NCBI RefSeq assembly: GCF_937996225.1
Contig: NZ_CALKTC010000054.1
Coordinates: forward strand, 1 to 48,799
Reading direction: 5' to 3'
DNA length: 48,799 bases
From: an uncultured Campylobacter sp.
Lineage (GTDB): Bacteria > Campylobacterota > Campylobacteria > Campylobacterales > Campylobacteraceae
Of the stretch, positions 24,616 through 33,529 are shown one piece after another. Every line of letters starts with the position of its first letter. Position 1 is the stretch's first letter. The position numbers were made by a program, and so were the translations under genes. The notes under the pieces were generated by a model. It had not been told where the DNA came from, did no database searches, and saw only the letters and a program-made list of their open reading frames with translations.

Positions 24616-26697
24616 ATGCAAAATTTTAAAATTTTACATGAGACTAAAACTAGACTACGGCTAAAGATCGTCGGTTTTAGAGATATCGATACGAGCGCAC
24701 TACGAAAAGCAGCTGCGAGGCTTGAGGGCGTAACTGAAGCTAGATTTAACGCTAAAATCGGCTCTTTGATCCTTAAGCTTGACGCAGGTGTAGATAAGGC
24801 AGGAATTCTAAGGCAAGTTGTGGCTTTAAATTTAAGCGAATTAAAATCAATTATCCCCGCTAACCATAAAAATTTGCCAAGCAAAAATGAATTTATCTTA
24901 GCGCTTTTTGCGTTGGGGGGAAATTTAATCTTTCGCACTTCGCCTTTAGCGCGCGCATTTAGCATCGTAGCGTGCATGCCTATCTTAAAAGAGGGCATCA
25001 AAGAAAGCTTTCTTCACGGGCTTACTTCAAAGGGCTTGGAGGCTGCCGCTGTTGGGATTTCGCTCGCGCGCGGCGATGTATTTGCAGCAAACAGCACCAA
25101 CACAATGCTTGCTCTTGGCGAATATATGGAGGAAAGCACCGTTTACAAGAGCGACGATCTGATCCGCGAGCTCGCCCGTCCGGACATCGCCGAGGCGTGG
25201 GTCGAGATAGATCAAGACGGCAAAAAGACCGAAGTCAAAATCGCAACTTCCAAGCTAAAGGTGGGCGACATCGTGGTCGTGGGCGCGGGCGACGTTATAG
25301 CCGTGGACGGACACGTTGTAAGCGGCGAAGCGATGATAAATCAAGCCAATATGACGGGCGAATCGGTTGCGGTTAAAAAATCTCGCGGCGATAGCGTGCT
25401 AAGCGGCACGATAGTGGAGGAGGGCAGGATCCGTATCTGGGCGGAAAACGTCGGCGAAAACACCTCCACGCAGCGCATCAAGCACTACATCACGGCATCT
25501 CTTAACGAGCGCTCCAGCATCGGCATGCATACGACCCACCTAGCCGACAAGCTCGTGCCGGTAACCTTCGGGCTCGCGGGCGTGTCCTATCTGATAAATC
25601 GAAATTTTATGAGCGTAGCTTCGGTGCTGCAGGCGGACTACTCGTGCGCGCTTAAGCTGCCTACGCCGGTTGCTTTTAAATCAAGCATCTCAAAGGCGGG
25701 CAAGAACGGGATTTTAATCAAAGGCGCCAAGGCTCTTGAGTCGCTTGCGAGCGCCGATACCTTCGTATTTGATAAGACGGGCACGCTTACGTACGGCAAC
25801 CTGGAAGTCGCCGAGATCATATCGTTTGACGAGCGCTTTAGCAAAAACGATATTTTAAATTTAACCGCGAGCGCCGAGGAGCATTACTTTCACCCCGTAG
25901 CCGAGGCGATCGTGGATGCTGCCAAAAAGCACGGTTTTATCCACAAACACCACGACGAGGTGGAATTCGTCGTCGCTCACGGCGTCAAAACAAGCATCGA
26001 GGGCAAAAAGCTCATCATCGGCTAGCGCCACTTCCTCGAAGACGACGAGATGATCTCGTTTGCGGCGCATGAGCAGACCATCGATCTTGCAATGCAAAAG
26101 GGGCTCGCGCTGCTTTACATCGCATTTGACGGCAGACTTTTGGGGCTCATCGGACTTAGGGACGAGGTGCGCGCAAACGCCCGCGACGTCATCGATAGGC
26201 TCCGTGAGCTGGGCGTTAAGCAGATCGTCATGCTCAGTGGCGACGTGAAATCAAAAGCCCGCGCCGTAGCCAAAAAGCTCGGCGTAGATCGCTATTACGG
26301 CGAGCTGCTGCCGACGCAAAAGACCGAAATCTTAGAGCAACTCAAAGCCGAGGGGCGGAAGGTGGTCTTCGTGGGCGACGGCATAAACGACGCGCCGAGC
26401 CTGATGAAGGCGGACATCGGTATCAGCATGCTAAACGGCGCCGAGATCGCCAAGGCTTCCGCTCAGATCGGGCTTTTGAAAAACGACATCGAGGGCGTCG
26501 CGCAGGTAAAGGCGCTGGCCAACGATACGCTGCGGCTCGTAAATCGAAATTTTAACGCCACCGTGGGGATAAATTCGATCATTTTATTTTTGGCGACTTT
26601 CGGCGCGCTAAGTCCCGTAGCTACGGCGCTGCTGCATAACGGCACGACGATAGGACTACTACTGAATTCCATCAAAGGGGTAAAATTTGAGTATTGA
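24616..26697 (+). pseudogene. P1B-type heavy-metal ATPase split by an in-frame TAG
   Basis: One 693-codon frame interrupted only by TAG at 26023-26025. Upstream part: HMA-like N-domain without CxxC but with KTRLRLKI (11-18), actuator TGES (247-250), membrane motif SCALKLPTP (343-351) in place of CPC/CPH, phosphorylation motif DKTGT (386-390), HP motif FHPVAEAI. Downstream part: MLSGD (540-543), GDGIND (587-592) and the last membrane helices. The stop falls where relatives read IIGSRHF, so a TCG to TAG change explains it. The absence of CPx and the small-protein neighbours point to the P1B-6-like class seen in ferrosome clusters. An ATG at 26050 could restart the second part. Base composition changes near 25.1 kb. 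Without readthrough the pump cannot work. Confidence 0.88.
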
Positions 26698-27031
26698 AGA
26701 TAAAATTTTGGATCTAAATTTTCAGCGCAAAGCGGCTAAAGTGACGCTGGGATTGAGTATGGGTATCACGGCTCTAACCGCGCTGAATATGAACTCGCGT
26801 ATGTCGCAGCTGCATAAAGTTTCGGGTGCAGTGATGCTGGCAAGCGCGATTTGGCACGCTAGCCTTTACGGCTCGCCATACAGCGAGTTTCTGCAAAATA
26901 GAAAAGCAAAGAGTAGGGGCAGAAAGAGATCCGTAGCAAATTTAGCCTTGGAAAATCTTCCGGACGGCAAAAGTACGTCAGTAAAAAGCGCTCCCGCAAA
27001 AAGAAAGCCTCGCGCGCGCAAGGGCGCCTAG
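26687..27031 (+). CDS. two-span membrane protein with basic C-terminal tail
   Basis: 114 residues; start TTG at 26687 overlaps the ATPase stop by 11 bases and has AAAGGGG upstream. Two hydrophobic segments (VTLGLSMGITALTALNM at about 19-35 and SGAVMLASAIWHASLYG at about 45-61, with His residues at its start and end) are followed by a Lys/Arg-rich tail (NRKAKSRGRKRS ... KRKPRARKGA). The two-helix part resembles short cytochrome-b-like or ferric-reductase-like hairpins, but no family is recognised. Last gene of the cluster; the cationic tail echoes that of the YtxH-like protein. Confidence 0.72.
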   Translation: MSIEDKILDLNFQRKAAKVTLGLSMGITALTALNMNSRMSQLHKVSGAVMLASAIWHASLYGSPYSEFLQNRKAKSRGRKRSVANLALENLPDGKSTSVKSAPAKRKPRARKGA

Positions 27032-27428
27032 CGGCATAGTGCGTCGCGGCTTTTGAAAGTGCAAAGATAAACTCTAAAGCCGCTAAATTTCTTTAGACGC
27101 AGCCGCCGAATAAAACGTCGTAAGCGGTGAAATTTACGCCGTTTGCGGCTAAATTTCCTATCAATAATCTCACTTTGTAAATTTAATCGATAAATTGTAT
27201 TTTCAAATTTTGCAGCCATAGCTCCGTTTGTAAAATTTTACATTTCGCAGTTGCGGCGGCTCCGCTACTTAAATTTTAATCCGCAAACGCTTCATAATAT
27301 CCTTTAAATTTTTTACTCGCCTTTACCTGCCGCAAATTTAAATTTCGCTACAATCGCTTTTTAAAATTTTGCGCCGAATGTGCGTAAAGAGGCTAAAAAG
27401 CCAAAAAAGCTAAATTTAAAGGATTAAG
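27032..27428. other. 397-base intergenic region before tgt
   Basis: No convincing gene. A 63-residue minus-strand frame (27028-27219) is very basic and lacks a ribosome site, so I treat it as chance. The region contains several AAATTT copies and, at the right end, the tgt promoter. Confidence 0.6.
27347..27354 (+). promoter_or_regulatory. -10 promoter element upstream of tgt
   Basis: GCTACAAT (TACAAT at 27349-27354), the same form as other promoters in the window, 75 bases before the tgt ATG. Confidence 0.5.
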
Positions 27429-28595
27429 ATGGATTTTAAGATAGACGCCGCGGACGGCGCGGCGCGCGCTTGCACGATCCGCACGGCGCACAGCACGATC
27501 CGTACCCCCGTTTTTATGCCGGTCGGTACCGTGGGCGCGGTCAAGGCGCTTGATGCGACGGACGTAGTGCAGCTCCTGGGCGCGCAAATCATCCTTGCTA
27601 ATACCTATCACATGTATCTGCGCCCGGGCTCGCGGGTGGTGGCGGAGTTTGGCGGGCTGCACGGATTTACGAAATTTCCTCGCAGCTTTTTGACCGACAG
27701 CGGCGGCTTTCAGGCCTTCAGTCTGCGCGCAAACACCAAAAACGACGAGGACGGCATAAAATTTAAAAGCCACATCGACGGCAGTATGCATTATTTCACA
27801 CCGCGCTCGGTGCTCGATACGCAGTATGAGCTAAACTCCGATATTATGATGATTTTGGACGATTTAGTGGAGCTGCCGCGCGAGCCGGGCGCATTGAGCT
27901 TCGATGATAGATCGCAGCTTAAAAAGCGGATCGATCTAAGCGTCGCGCGCACGATAAAATGGGCTCGCGAGGCGATAGATTATCACGAGACCATGAAATC
28001 TCGCGGCCTGCACGCACATCAAAACATCTTCGGTATCATCCAAGGCGGCACCGACCCGCAGGCACGCAAATTTTGCGCCGAAGCGCTGTGTGAGATGAGC
28101 TTTGACGGGCTTGCGATCGGAGGGCTTAGCGTCGGCGAGAAAAACGAGCTCATGTACGACACGGTAGAGGCTATGATGCCATACGTCGATGCGGCGCGCC
28201 CGCGATATTTGATGGGGGTCGGCACGCCCGAGGATCTTGTCGAAAACGTCGCTCGCGGCGTGGATATGTTCGACTGCGTGATGCCTACGCGCAACGCCCG
28301 CAACGGCACGCTATTTACGAGCTTCGGCAAGATCAGCATCAAAAACGCGGGCTTTATCAGCGATCACGATCCGATCGATCCGCACTGCGACTGCTACACG
28401 TGCAAGCGCTTCAGCCGCGGCTATCTAAATCATCTATTTCGCGCGCGCGAGCTTAGCTTTTACCGCCTCGCGAGCATTCACAATCTACACTTCTACCTGC
28501 GCCTTGCCGCGGATATGAGAGAGGCGATCGTGCACGGGCGGTTTGCGGAGTTTAGGCGGGAATTCTACGCCGCACGAAGCGGGGCGCGAGATTAA
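27429..28595 (+). CDS. tgt: tRNA-guanine(34) transglycosylase (queuine/preQ1)
   Basis: Exchanges G34 for preQ1 in GUN-anticodon tRNAs, the committed step to queuosine in tRNA. TIM barrel with NTYHMYLRPG, the nucleophile/recognition segment LTDSGGFQAFSL, IIQGG, the second catalytic Asp in MGVGTPEDLVENV...FDCVMPTRNARNG, and a C-terminal zinc site CDCYTCKRFSRGYLNH...H (Cys, Cys, Cys, His). 388 residues, normal. AAGGA precedes the ATG. Stands alone, high GC compared with its flanking spacers. Confidence 0.97.
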   Translation: MDFKIDAADGAARACTIRTAHSTIRTPVFMPVGTVGAVKALDATDVVQLLGAQIILANTYHMYLRPGSRVVAEFGGLHGFTKFPRSFLTDSGGFQAFSLRANTKNDEDGIKFKSHIDGSMHYFTPRSVLDTQYELNSDIMMILDDLVELPREPGALSFDDRSQLKKRIDLSVARTIKWAREAIDYHETMKSRGLHAHQNIFGIIQGGTDPQARKFCAEALCEMSFDGLAIGGLSVGEKNELMYDTVEAMMPYVDAARPRYLMGVGTPEDLVENVARGVDMFDCVMPTRNARNGTLFTSFGKISIKNAGFISDHDPIDPHCDCYTCKRFSRGYLNHLFRARELSFYRLASIHNLHFYLRLAADMREAIVHGRFAEFRREFYAARSGARD

Positions 28596-29275
28596 ATTTC
28601 AGCAGGCGAGGGCGCGGAAATTAGCGCGATAGTTAAATTTAGCTGCGGCGACGGGCGGAATTTTAATACGGCGCGCGGACGGCTAAATTTAAACGCGACA
28701 AAATTTGGTGATGAAATTTAATTAGCTGTGTAGCGTGGAGCTTGTAGCTTTAAATTTGATTTAAATCCGCGCTTAGGCTTTTGTATCGATTAGAATTTTA
28801 TTTTGGCAAAATTTTATTATGATAGAGCTATGTATTGGAATTTCGCCGTAGAATGCGATGTGAAATTTAGCTTTGAATTTCGCGCCGAATTGCGTGGATA
28901 AAATTCTGCTTTGATATGCGTTGAGCGCGAGATTTAAAGATGGAATTTAGCGGTAAGATTTTACAGACGCGATGTAAAATTGCTATGGCTTTTGTCAAAT
29001 AAGGGGGGCATTGCATCGAAATTTCGCAGGCGCTGATATTTTTGTAAGCCGTGCGTTACGCGTATAAAAGACATATATTACTTTAGTGTGTGATTGCACC
29101 TACAATTGCGGAATTTTATTGTGATAAAATTTTAATGCGGTAGAATTTTACTTTGATAAAGTTAAAATCCCCGCTAAATTCTGCCTTCGTGCTAAATTTT
29201 GCGATGAAATTTTTAGTGGAATTCTATCGTATTAAAATTTCATCGCAGCCAAATCTGCGGCAAAATTTTGTAAAA
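28596..29275. other. 680-base non-coding spacer dense in AAATTT
   Basis: No open frame above background and no tRNA, rRNA or clear hairpin-plus-T-run seen. By eye there are about fourteen AAATTT hexamers and many further AATTTT/AATTTC half-copies, often in the contexts TGAAATTT, TAAATTTA and AAAATTTTA. It looks like decayed sequence or a field of short repeats between two converging genes (tgt ends on plus, the membrane protein ends on minus). Confidence 0.6.
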
Positions 29276-30409
29276 TTATTTTTTGATCCGCCTTAGCATA
29301 CAAAATCCAAGGAAATAAAGCGGCGACATAACGATAAAAATTATGATGTATCTCCACGCCGTGCTCGCAAAAAATAGCCCCGTAAGCTCCATAAATTTCA
29401 TCGACGCGCCAGTATAGCGGTCGCCGATGCCGATGAAAATAATAGCCGCGAGCTCTACGAGCAGCGCAGGAGCAAATAGGATCGAGCCTGCAGTTTTGAA
29501 AAACATAAACGCAAACGCCTTGAGCTTATAATAAAACGAAATGAGCCCAAGTCCGATCACGCCGCAGATGAAAATCTGCTCGAACTCATCCAGCCCCAGG
29601 CTCTTATCCTGCAGGATCGTAGAGATGACGCACAGGATGATAAAGACGTTGTAATTCGCCATTTGACGCATTGGGTATTGATCGTGCGTCGCTATGGAGA
29701 GCAGGTTTATCGCGCGGTTAAGCGGCAGCAGATAAAATAGCGCAAAACTAAGGAAAATCAGCAGATCCATCACCATATAAACCGTATCTTGATTGACATA
29801 AGCTTCGATCTGCGAAAAAGATAGAAATATGCTTGCGATTTGCGAGCGGAATATCAAAATAATGACTATCGGCGCTATGGGCAGGATTATGGATTTAAGC
29901 CCTTCCTTGCGGATAGATGAAGTATAAATTTTACTCTCGACACTTTGCGTAGTGCGCAGATCGTCAGTTTGGACGAACTCAAATCCAAAGAATTTCGGTT
30001 TTTTTGCACTCGTAGGCTTGGCTTTGCGGTTAAATTTAAATTTCTTAAATTTTTTTGCGACCTTCGCTTCTTTTACGGCAGATATATCGTTTGCGATATT
30101 TTCGGTAGAGCTTTGAATAAATGGCGCTTCGGATATATTGTCTTCTCTAAAATCCTTATCGCCAAAAATTTCGTCGTTTTGCTTTGCAGATTCTTTTGGC
30201 TGTGGGGCTACTTTTTGCGCTACGCGATCTTTGGATTTAGAGCCCTCGACGCGCTTTATATTTATCGCGCTGGATGCTAGCGTATCGAAGCTTACCTCAT
30301 CGCCGTCGGTTAGGCTAGGATCGCGTTCGCCAAGCATTTCGTAGCTATACTCGACCCCACCTGTGGCGACTATGACGTTTTCACCTCTGATAAATCCAAT
30401 AAGTCTCAT
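29276..30409 (-). CDS. multi-span membrane protein with N-terminal OB-like domain
   Basis: 377 residues, no named family recognised. Residues 1-55 look like a small beta-barrel (GFIRGENVIVATGGVEYSYEM, LTDGDEVSFD), similar in rhythm to cold-shock/OB domains. Residues 56-165 are charged and Lys-rich, probably disordered. Residues 170-377 hold about six membrane segments (LPIAPIVIILIF, VMDLLIFLSFALFYLLPL, YNVFIILCVISTIL, FICGVIGLGLISFYY, ILFAPALLVELAAIIFIG, YIIIFIVMSPLYFLGF). Minus strand, 60 bases downstream of glmS and possibly in its transcript. Membership in the RDD/DUF1294-like type is a guess. Confidence 0.75.
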   Translation of the reverse strand: MRLIGFIRGENVIVATGGVEYSYEMLGERDPSLTDGDEVSFDTLASSAINIKRVEGSKSKDRVAQKVAPQPKESAKQNDEIFGDKDFREDNISEAPFIQSSTENIANDISAVKEAKVAKKFKKFKFNRKAKPTSAKKPKFFGFEFVQTDDLRTTQSVESKIYTSSIRKEGLKSIILPIAPIVIILIFRSQIASIFLSFSQIEAYVNQDTVYMVMDLLIFLSFALFYLLPLNRAINLLSIATHDQYPMRQMANYNVFIILCVISTILQDKSLGLDEFEQIFICGVIGLGLISFYYKLKAFAFMFFKTAGSILFAPALLVELAAIIFIGIGDRYTGASMKFMELTGLFFASTAWRYIIIFIVMSPLYFLGFCMLRRIKK

Positions 30410-30469
30410 ATACTAACATTCCCCGATTTTTTAATGAGAAATATTAGTCAAAATGAACTTAAAAAACGA

Positions 30470-32287
30470 TTATTCTACGGTGACGCTTTTGGCTAAATTT
30501 CGCGGCATATCCACGTCATTGCCAAGTCTGACGGAGATTTCAAGAGCTAGAATTTGTAAAATTATCATCATCTCAAAAAACTCGCTCATCGCGTGGCTTT
30601 GCTCGCTCGTTTTGATAAAATCATCCGCGATCTCGGGCTCTTCCGGGCTGATCGCTAAAATATACGCATCGCGCGCGGCAAGCTCTTCGACGTTACTTTT
30701 GGTTTTTTCATAAAGTGCATTTTTAGGCATTAGCGCGATCGTAAAAAGATTAGAATCCGCAAGAGCGATCGGACCGTGCTTCATCTCGCCGCTCGGATAG
30801 CCCTCCGCGTGCAGATAGGAGATCTCTTTGAGCTTGAGCGCGCCCTCAAGAGCGAGCGGATAGAAAATATCGCGCCCGATAAAGAAAAAGCCGTGTCCGT
30901 GCAGATAGTGCTTACTCATGCGGTAAATTTTATCCTGCAAGCCGTCCTTAATCTTTAAAATTTGCGGGATATGAAGCATCGCCGAAATTTCGCTCGCATT
31001 GTTTTTGGCGGATACGGTGCCGCGCAGATTTGCAAGATAGATCACAAACATCCATAGCACCATTACCTGCGTCGCAAAAGCCTTCGTGGAGGCTACGCCC
31101 TTTTCGATGCCTGCGCGAGTTAGAATCACGCTGCCCGCCATGCGCACGATCGAGCTATTATCGACGTTGCATATCGCAAGCGTTCTAAGACCGGCTTTTT
31201 TAGCGATATGCAGCGCCTCTAAGGTGTCGGCGGTCTCGCCGCTTTGCGAAATGACGATAAAAAGGGCGTTTTTATTCAAAAACGGCTCCTTGTAGCGGAA
31301 TTCGCTGGCGACTTCCACTTTCGTGCGGATTTTAGCGATGCGCTCGAAAAGATACGAACTTACGAGTGCGGCGTGATAGCTCGTACCGCAGGCGCATAAC
31401 ACGACCTCGTCGATCCCCTCAAACAGCACCTCGTCAAGCTCGTCAAATTTTATCTTTCCGCCCTTGATTACGCGCCCCATCATCGTTTCGGTTACGACTT
31501 GCGCCTGCTCGTAAATTTCTTTTTCCATAAAAAATCTAAAGCCCTCTTTTTGCGCATAGCCTTTATCTTTCGGAAGCTCACTAAAGGCGCAATTATGCGG
31601 TTTAGAGTTTTTAAAAACGTCGATCTGCCCGAGCTTTGCGACGCCGTAAATTTGATCGTCCAGATACGCAGCCGTATTTGCAAGCCCGATGAGTGGAGCG
31701 TCTGAGGAGCTAAAGAAAATTTCGTTTTTATCGTTTTTTGCGACGATGAGCGGAGCTGCGTTTTTAGCAAAGAAAATTTCGCCGGGTGCTGCCTTCGTGA
31801 TTAAAAGCGTAGCGTATGCGCCTTTTAGTCGTTTAATTGTAGCTTCATATGCCTTAAATGCGTCGTTACTAGCCTTGAAATTTTTTTCAAAAAGATGCAC
31901 GATTACTTCGGTATCGGTCTGGCTTAAAAATTTCACGCCGTCCGCTTCGAGCTCGTCCTTTAGCTCGATGTAGTTTTCGATGATGCCGTTATGCACGACG
32001 AAGCTAAAATCCCCAAAATGCGGATGCGCGTTAAGCTCGGTGGGCTTTCCGTGCGTCGCCCAGCGAGTATGTCCGATCGCAACGCCAAAGCCTTGCGAAG
32101 TGAAATCTTTCATCTTTTCTTCGAGATTATTTAGCTTGCCGACCGCTTTGAAATACTTTATATTCGCACTCTCGTCCATCACAGCAAGCCCAGCGCTATC
32201 GTATCCGCGATACTCGAGTTCCTTCAGTCCGTTTATTATGATTTTTTTCTTCTCTTCATTTCCGATGTAGCCTACGATTCCACACAT
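30470..32287 (-). CDS. glmS: glutamine-fructose-6-phosphate transaminase (isomerizing)
   Basis: Makes glucosamine-6-phosphate for peptidoglycan, LPS and glycans. The N-terminal glutaminase begins MCGIVGYIG with the nucleophile Cys right after the initiator Met; GHTRWATHG and NGIIENY follow. Two SIS sugar-isomerase domains fill the second half (CGTSYHAAL, SQSGETADT, STKAFATQ, ...HAEGYPSGEMKHGPIAL), and the end DMPRNLAKSVTVE is the family's conserved C-terminus. 605 residues. Divergent from mqnE. Confidence 0.97.
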   Translation of the reverse strand: MCGIVGYIGNEEKKKIIINGLKELEYRGYDSAGLAVMDESANIKYFKAVGKLNNLEEKMKDFTSQGFGVAIGHTRWATHGKPTELNAHPHFGDFSFVVHNGIIENYIELKDELEADGVKFLSQTDTEVIVHLFEKNFKASNDAFKAYEATIKRLKGAYATLLITKAAPGEIFFAKNAAPLIVAKNDKNEIFFSSSDAPLIGLANTAAYLDDQIYGVAKLGQIDVFKNSKPHNCAFSELPKDKGYAQKEGFRFFMEKEIYEQAQVVTETMMGRVIKGGKIKFDELDEVLFEGIDEVVLCACGTSYHAALVSSYLFERIAKIRTKVEVASEFRYKEPFLNKNALFIVISQSGETADTLEALHIAKKAGLRTLAICNVDNSSIVRMAGSVILTRAGIEKGVASTKAFATQVMVLWMFVIYLANLRGTVSAKNNASEISAMLHIPQILKIKDGLQDKIYRMSKHYLHGHGFFFIGRDIFYPLALEGALKLKEISYLHAEGYPSGEMKHGPIALADSNLFTIALMPKNALYEKTKSNVEELAARDAYILAISPEEPEIADDFIKTSEQSHAMSEFFEMMIILQILALEISVRLGNDVDMPRNLAKSVTVE

Positions 32288-32395
32288 CTTACTTTCCTTA
32301 TTTAAAATTTGGCGCTCATTTTACTACGCTATTTTAAATTAACGAAATTCGGCTCTAAATTTAGTCCGCTTATCCGTTTTGTAAGCAAAAAATTA

Positions 32396-32401
32396 TATAA
32401 T
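32396..32401 (+). promoter_or_regulatory. -10 box upstream of mqnE
   Basis: TATAAT in AATTATATAATTAG, 27 bases before the mqnE ATG in the glmS-mqnE divergent gap. No good -35. Confidence 0.45.
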
Positions 32402-32428
32402 TAGTACAAAATTTGGCTTGGGAAATCG

Positions 32429-33511
32429 ATGGAAATTTTAGAAAAACTACAAAGCGGCGAGAGATTAGATTACGAAGACGGCGTGAAGTTATGGGATTTG
32501 GATCTTTTCGATCTGGGCAAATTCGCCTTTGCTATCCGCAAAGAAAAAAACGGCAAAAACGTCTATTTCAATGCAAATCGCCATATCAATCCTTCAAATT
32601 TATGCGCAGATACCTGTAAATTTTGCGCATTTTCGGCGCACCGCAAGAATGAAAACGCCTATACGATGAGCGATGATGAGATCATGCGTATAGTGGACGA
32701 GACCGTAGCGCGCGGCACGAAGGAGATTCATATCGTAAGCTCGCACAATCCGTTCGTTACGCCGCAGCAATATTTGGGAATTTTCAAAGCGATAAAGCAA
32801 AAATATCCGCTTCTGCACATCAAGGCGATGACCGCGGCGGAGATCGATTACTGGCGGCGAAAGTGGAAGATGAGCTACGAAGAGACGATAGAGCTGATGA
32901 TGCAAAGCGGCGTGGATTCGATGCCAGGCGGCGGCGCCGAAATTTTTGACGAGGACGTACGCAATAAAATTTGCAAAGGCAAGGTCTCAAGCGAGCAGTG
33001 GCTACGTATCCACTCGCTGTGGCATGCGCGCGGGCGTCAGAGCAACGCTACGATGCTCTTTGGACATATCGAAAGCCGCGCTCACCGCATAGATCACATC
33101 TTGCGCATCCGCGCGCTGCAAGATGAGAGCCTAGCTCGCGCTAACCGCGGCGGTTTCAACGCCTTCATCCCGCTCGTGTATCAGCGCGAGAACAACTATC
33201 TGGATGTGAAGGGCTTTTTGGGTTCGGTCGAAATTTTAAAAACGATCGCGATTAGTAGAATTCTGCTTGATAACGTCACACATATCAAGGCGTATTGGGC
33301 AACTTCGACGCTAAGCTTAGCCCTCGTAGCGCAGGATTTCGGCGCGGATGATCTTGATGGCACGATCGAGAACGAAAGCATTCAAAGCAGCGCCGGCGCC
33401 GGCAGCAAAAAAGGGCAGAGCAAGCGCGATTTTATCGATATGATCGGCACGGCGGGCTTTGTGCCCGTAGAGCGCGACAGCTTGTATAATCAGATCGAAA
33501 TTTACGAATAA
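32429..33511 (+). CDS. mqnE: aminodeoxyfutalosine synthase
   Basis: Radical-SAM enzyme of the futalosine route to menaquinone; it joins 3-[(1-carboxyvinyl)oxy]benzoate to the adenosyl part of SAM. The radical-SAM motif CADTCKFC (CxxxCxxC) is at about residues 59-66, after HINPSNL, followed by the SSHNPFVTPQQY and GVDSMPGGGAEIFD segments typical of MqnE rather than MqnC. 360 residues. In C. jejuni the same order mqnE-permease-phosphoribosyltransferase is seen. The permease gene follows 18 bases later, so purine salvage may be linked to the adenine released in this pathway. Confidence 0.93.
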   Translation: MEILEKLQSGERLDYEDGVKLWDLDLFDLGKFAFAIRKEKNGKNVYFNANRHINPSNLCADTCKFCAFSAHRKNENAYTMSDDEIMRIVDETVARGTKEIHIVSSHNPFVTPQQYLGIFKAIKQKYPLLHIKAMTAAEIDYWRRKWKMSYEETIELMMQSGVDSMPGGGAEIFDEDVRNKICKGKVSSEQWLRIHSLWHARGRQSNATMLFGHIESRAHRIDHILRIRALQDESLARANRGGFNAFIPLVYQRENNYLDVKGFLGSVEILKTIAISRILLDNVTHIKAYWATSTLSLALVAQDFGADDLDGTIENESIQSSAGAGSKKGQSKRDFIDMIGTAGFVPVERDSLYNQIEIYE

Positions 33512-33529
33512 ATTCTAAAGGAGGAGCAA

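Noticed and set aside
27028..27219. 63-residue very basic minus-strand frame after the metal cluster
   Set aside because: No ribosome site, AAATTT-driven composition, overlaps spacer with the typical decayed look.
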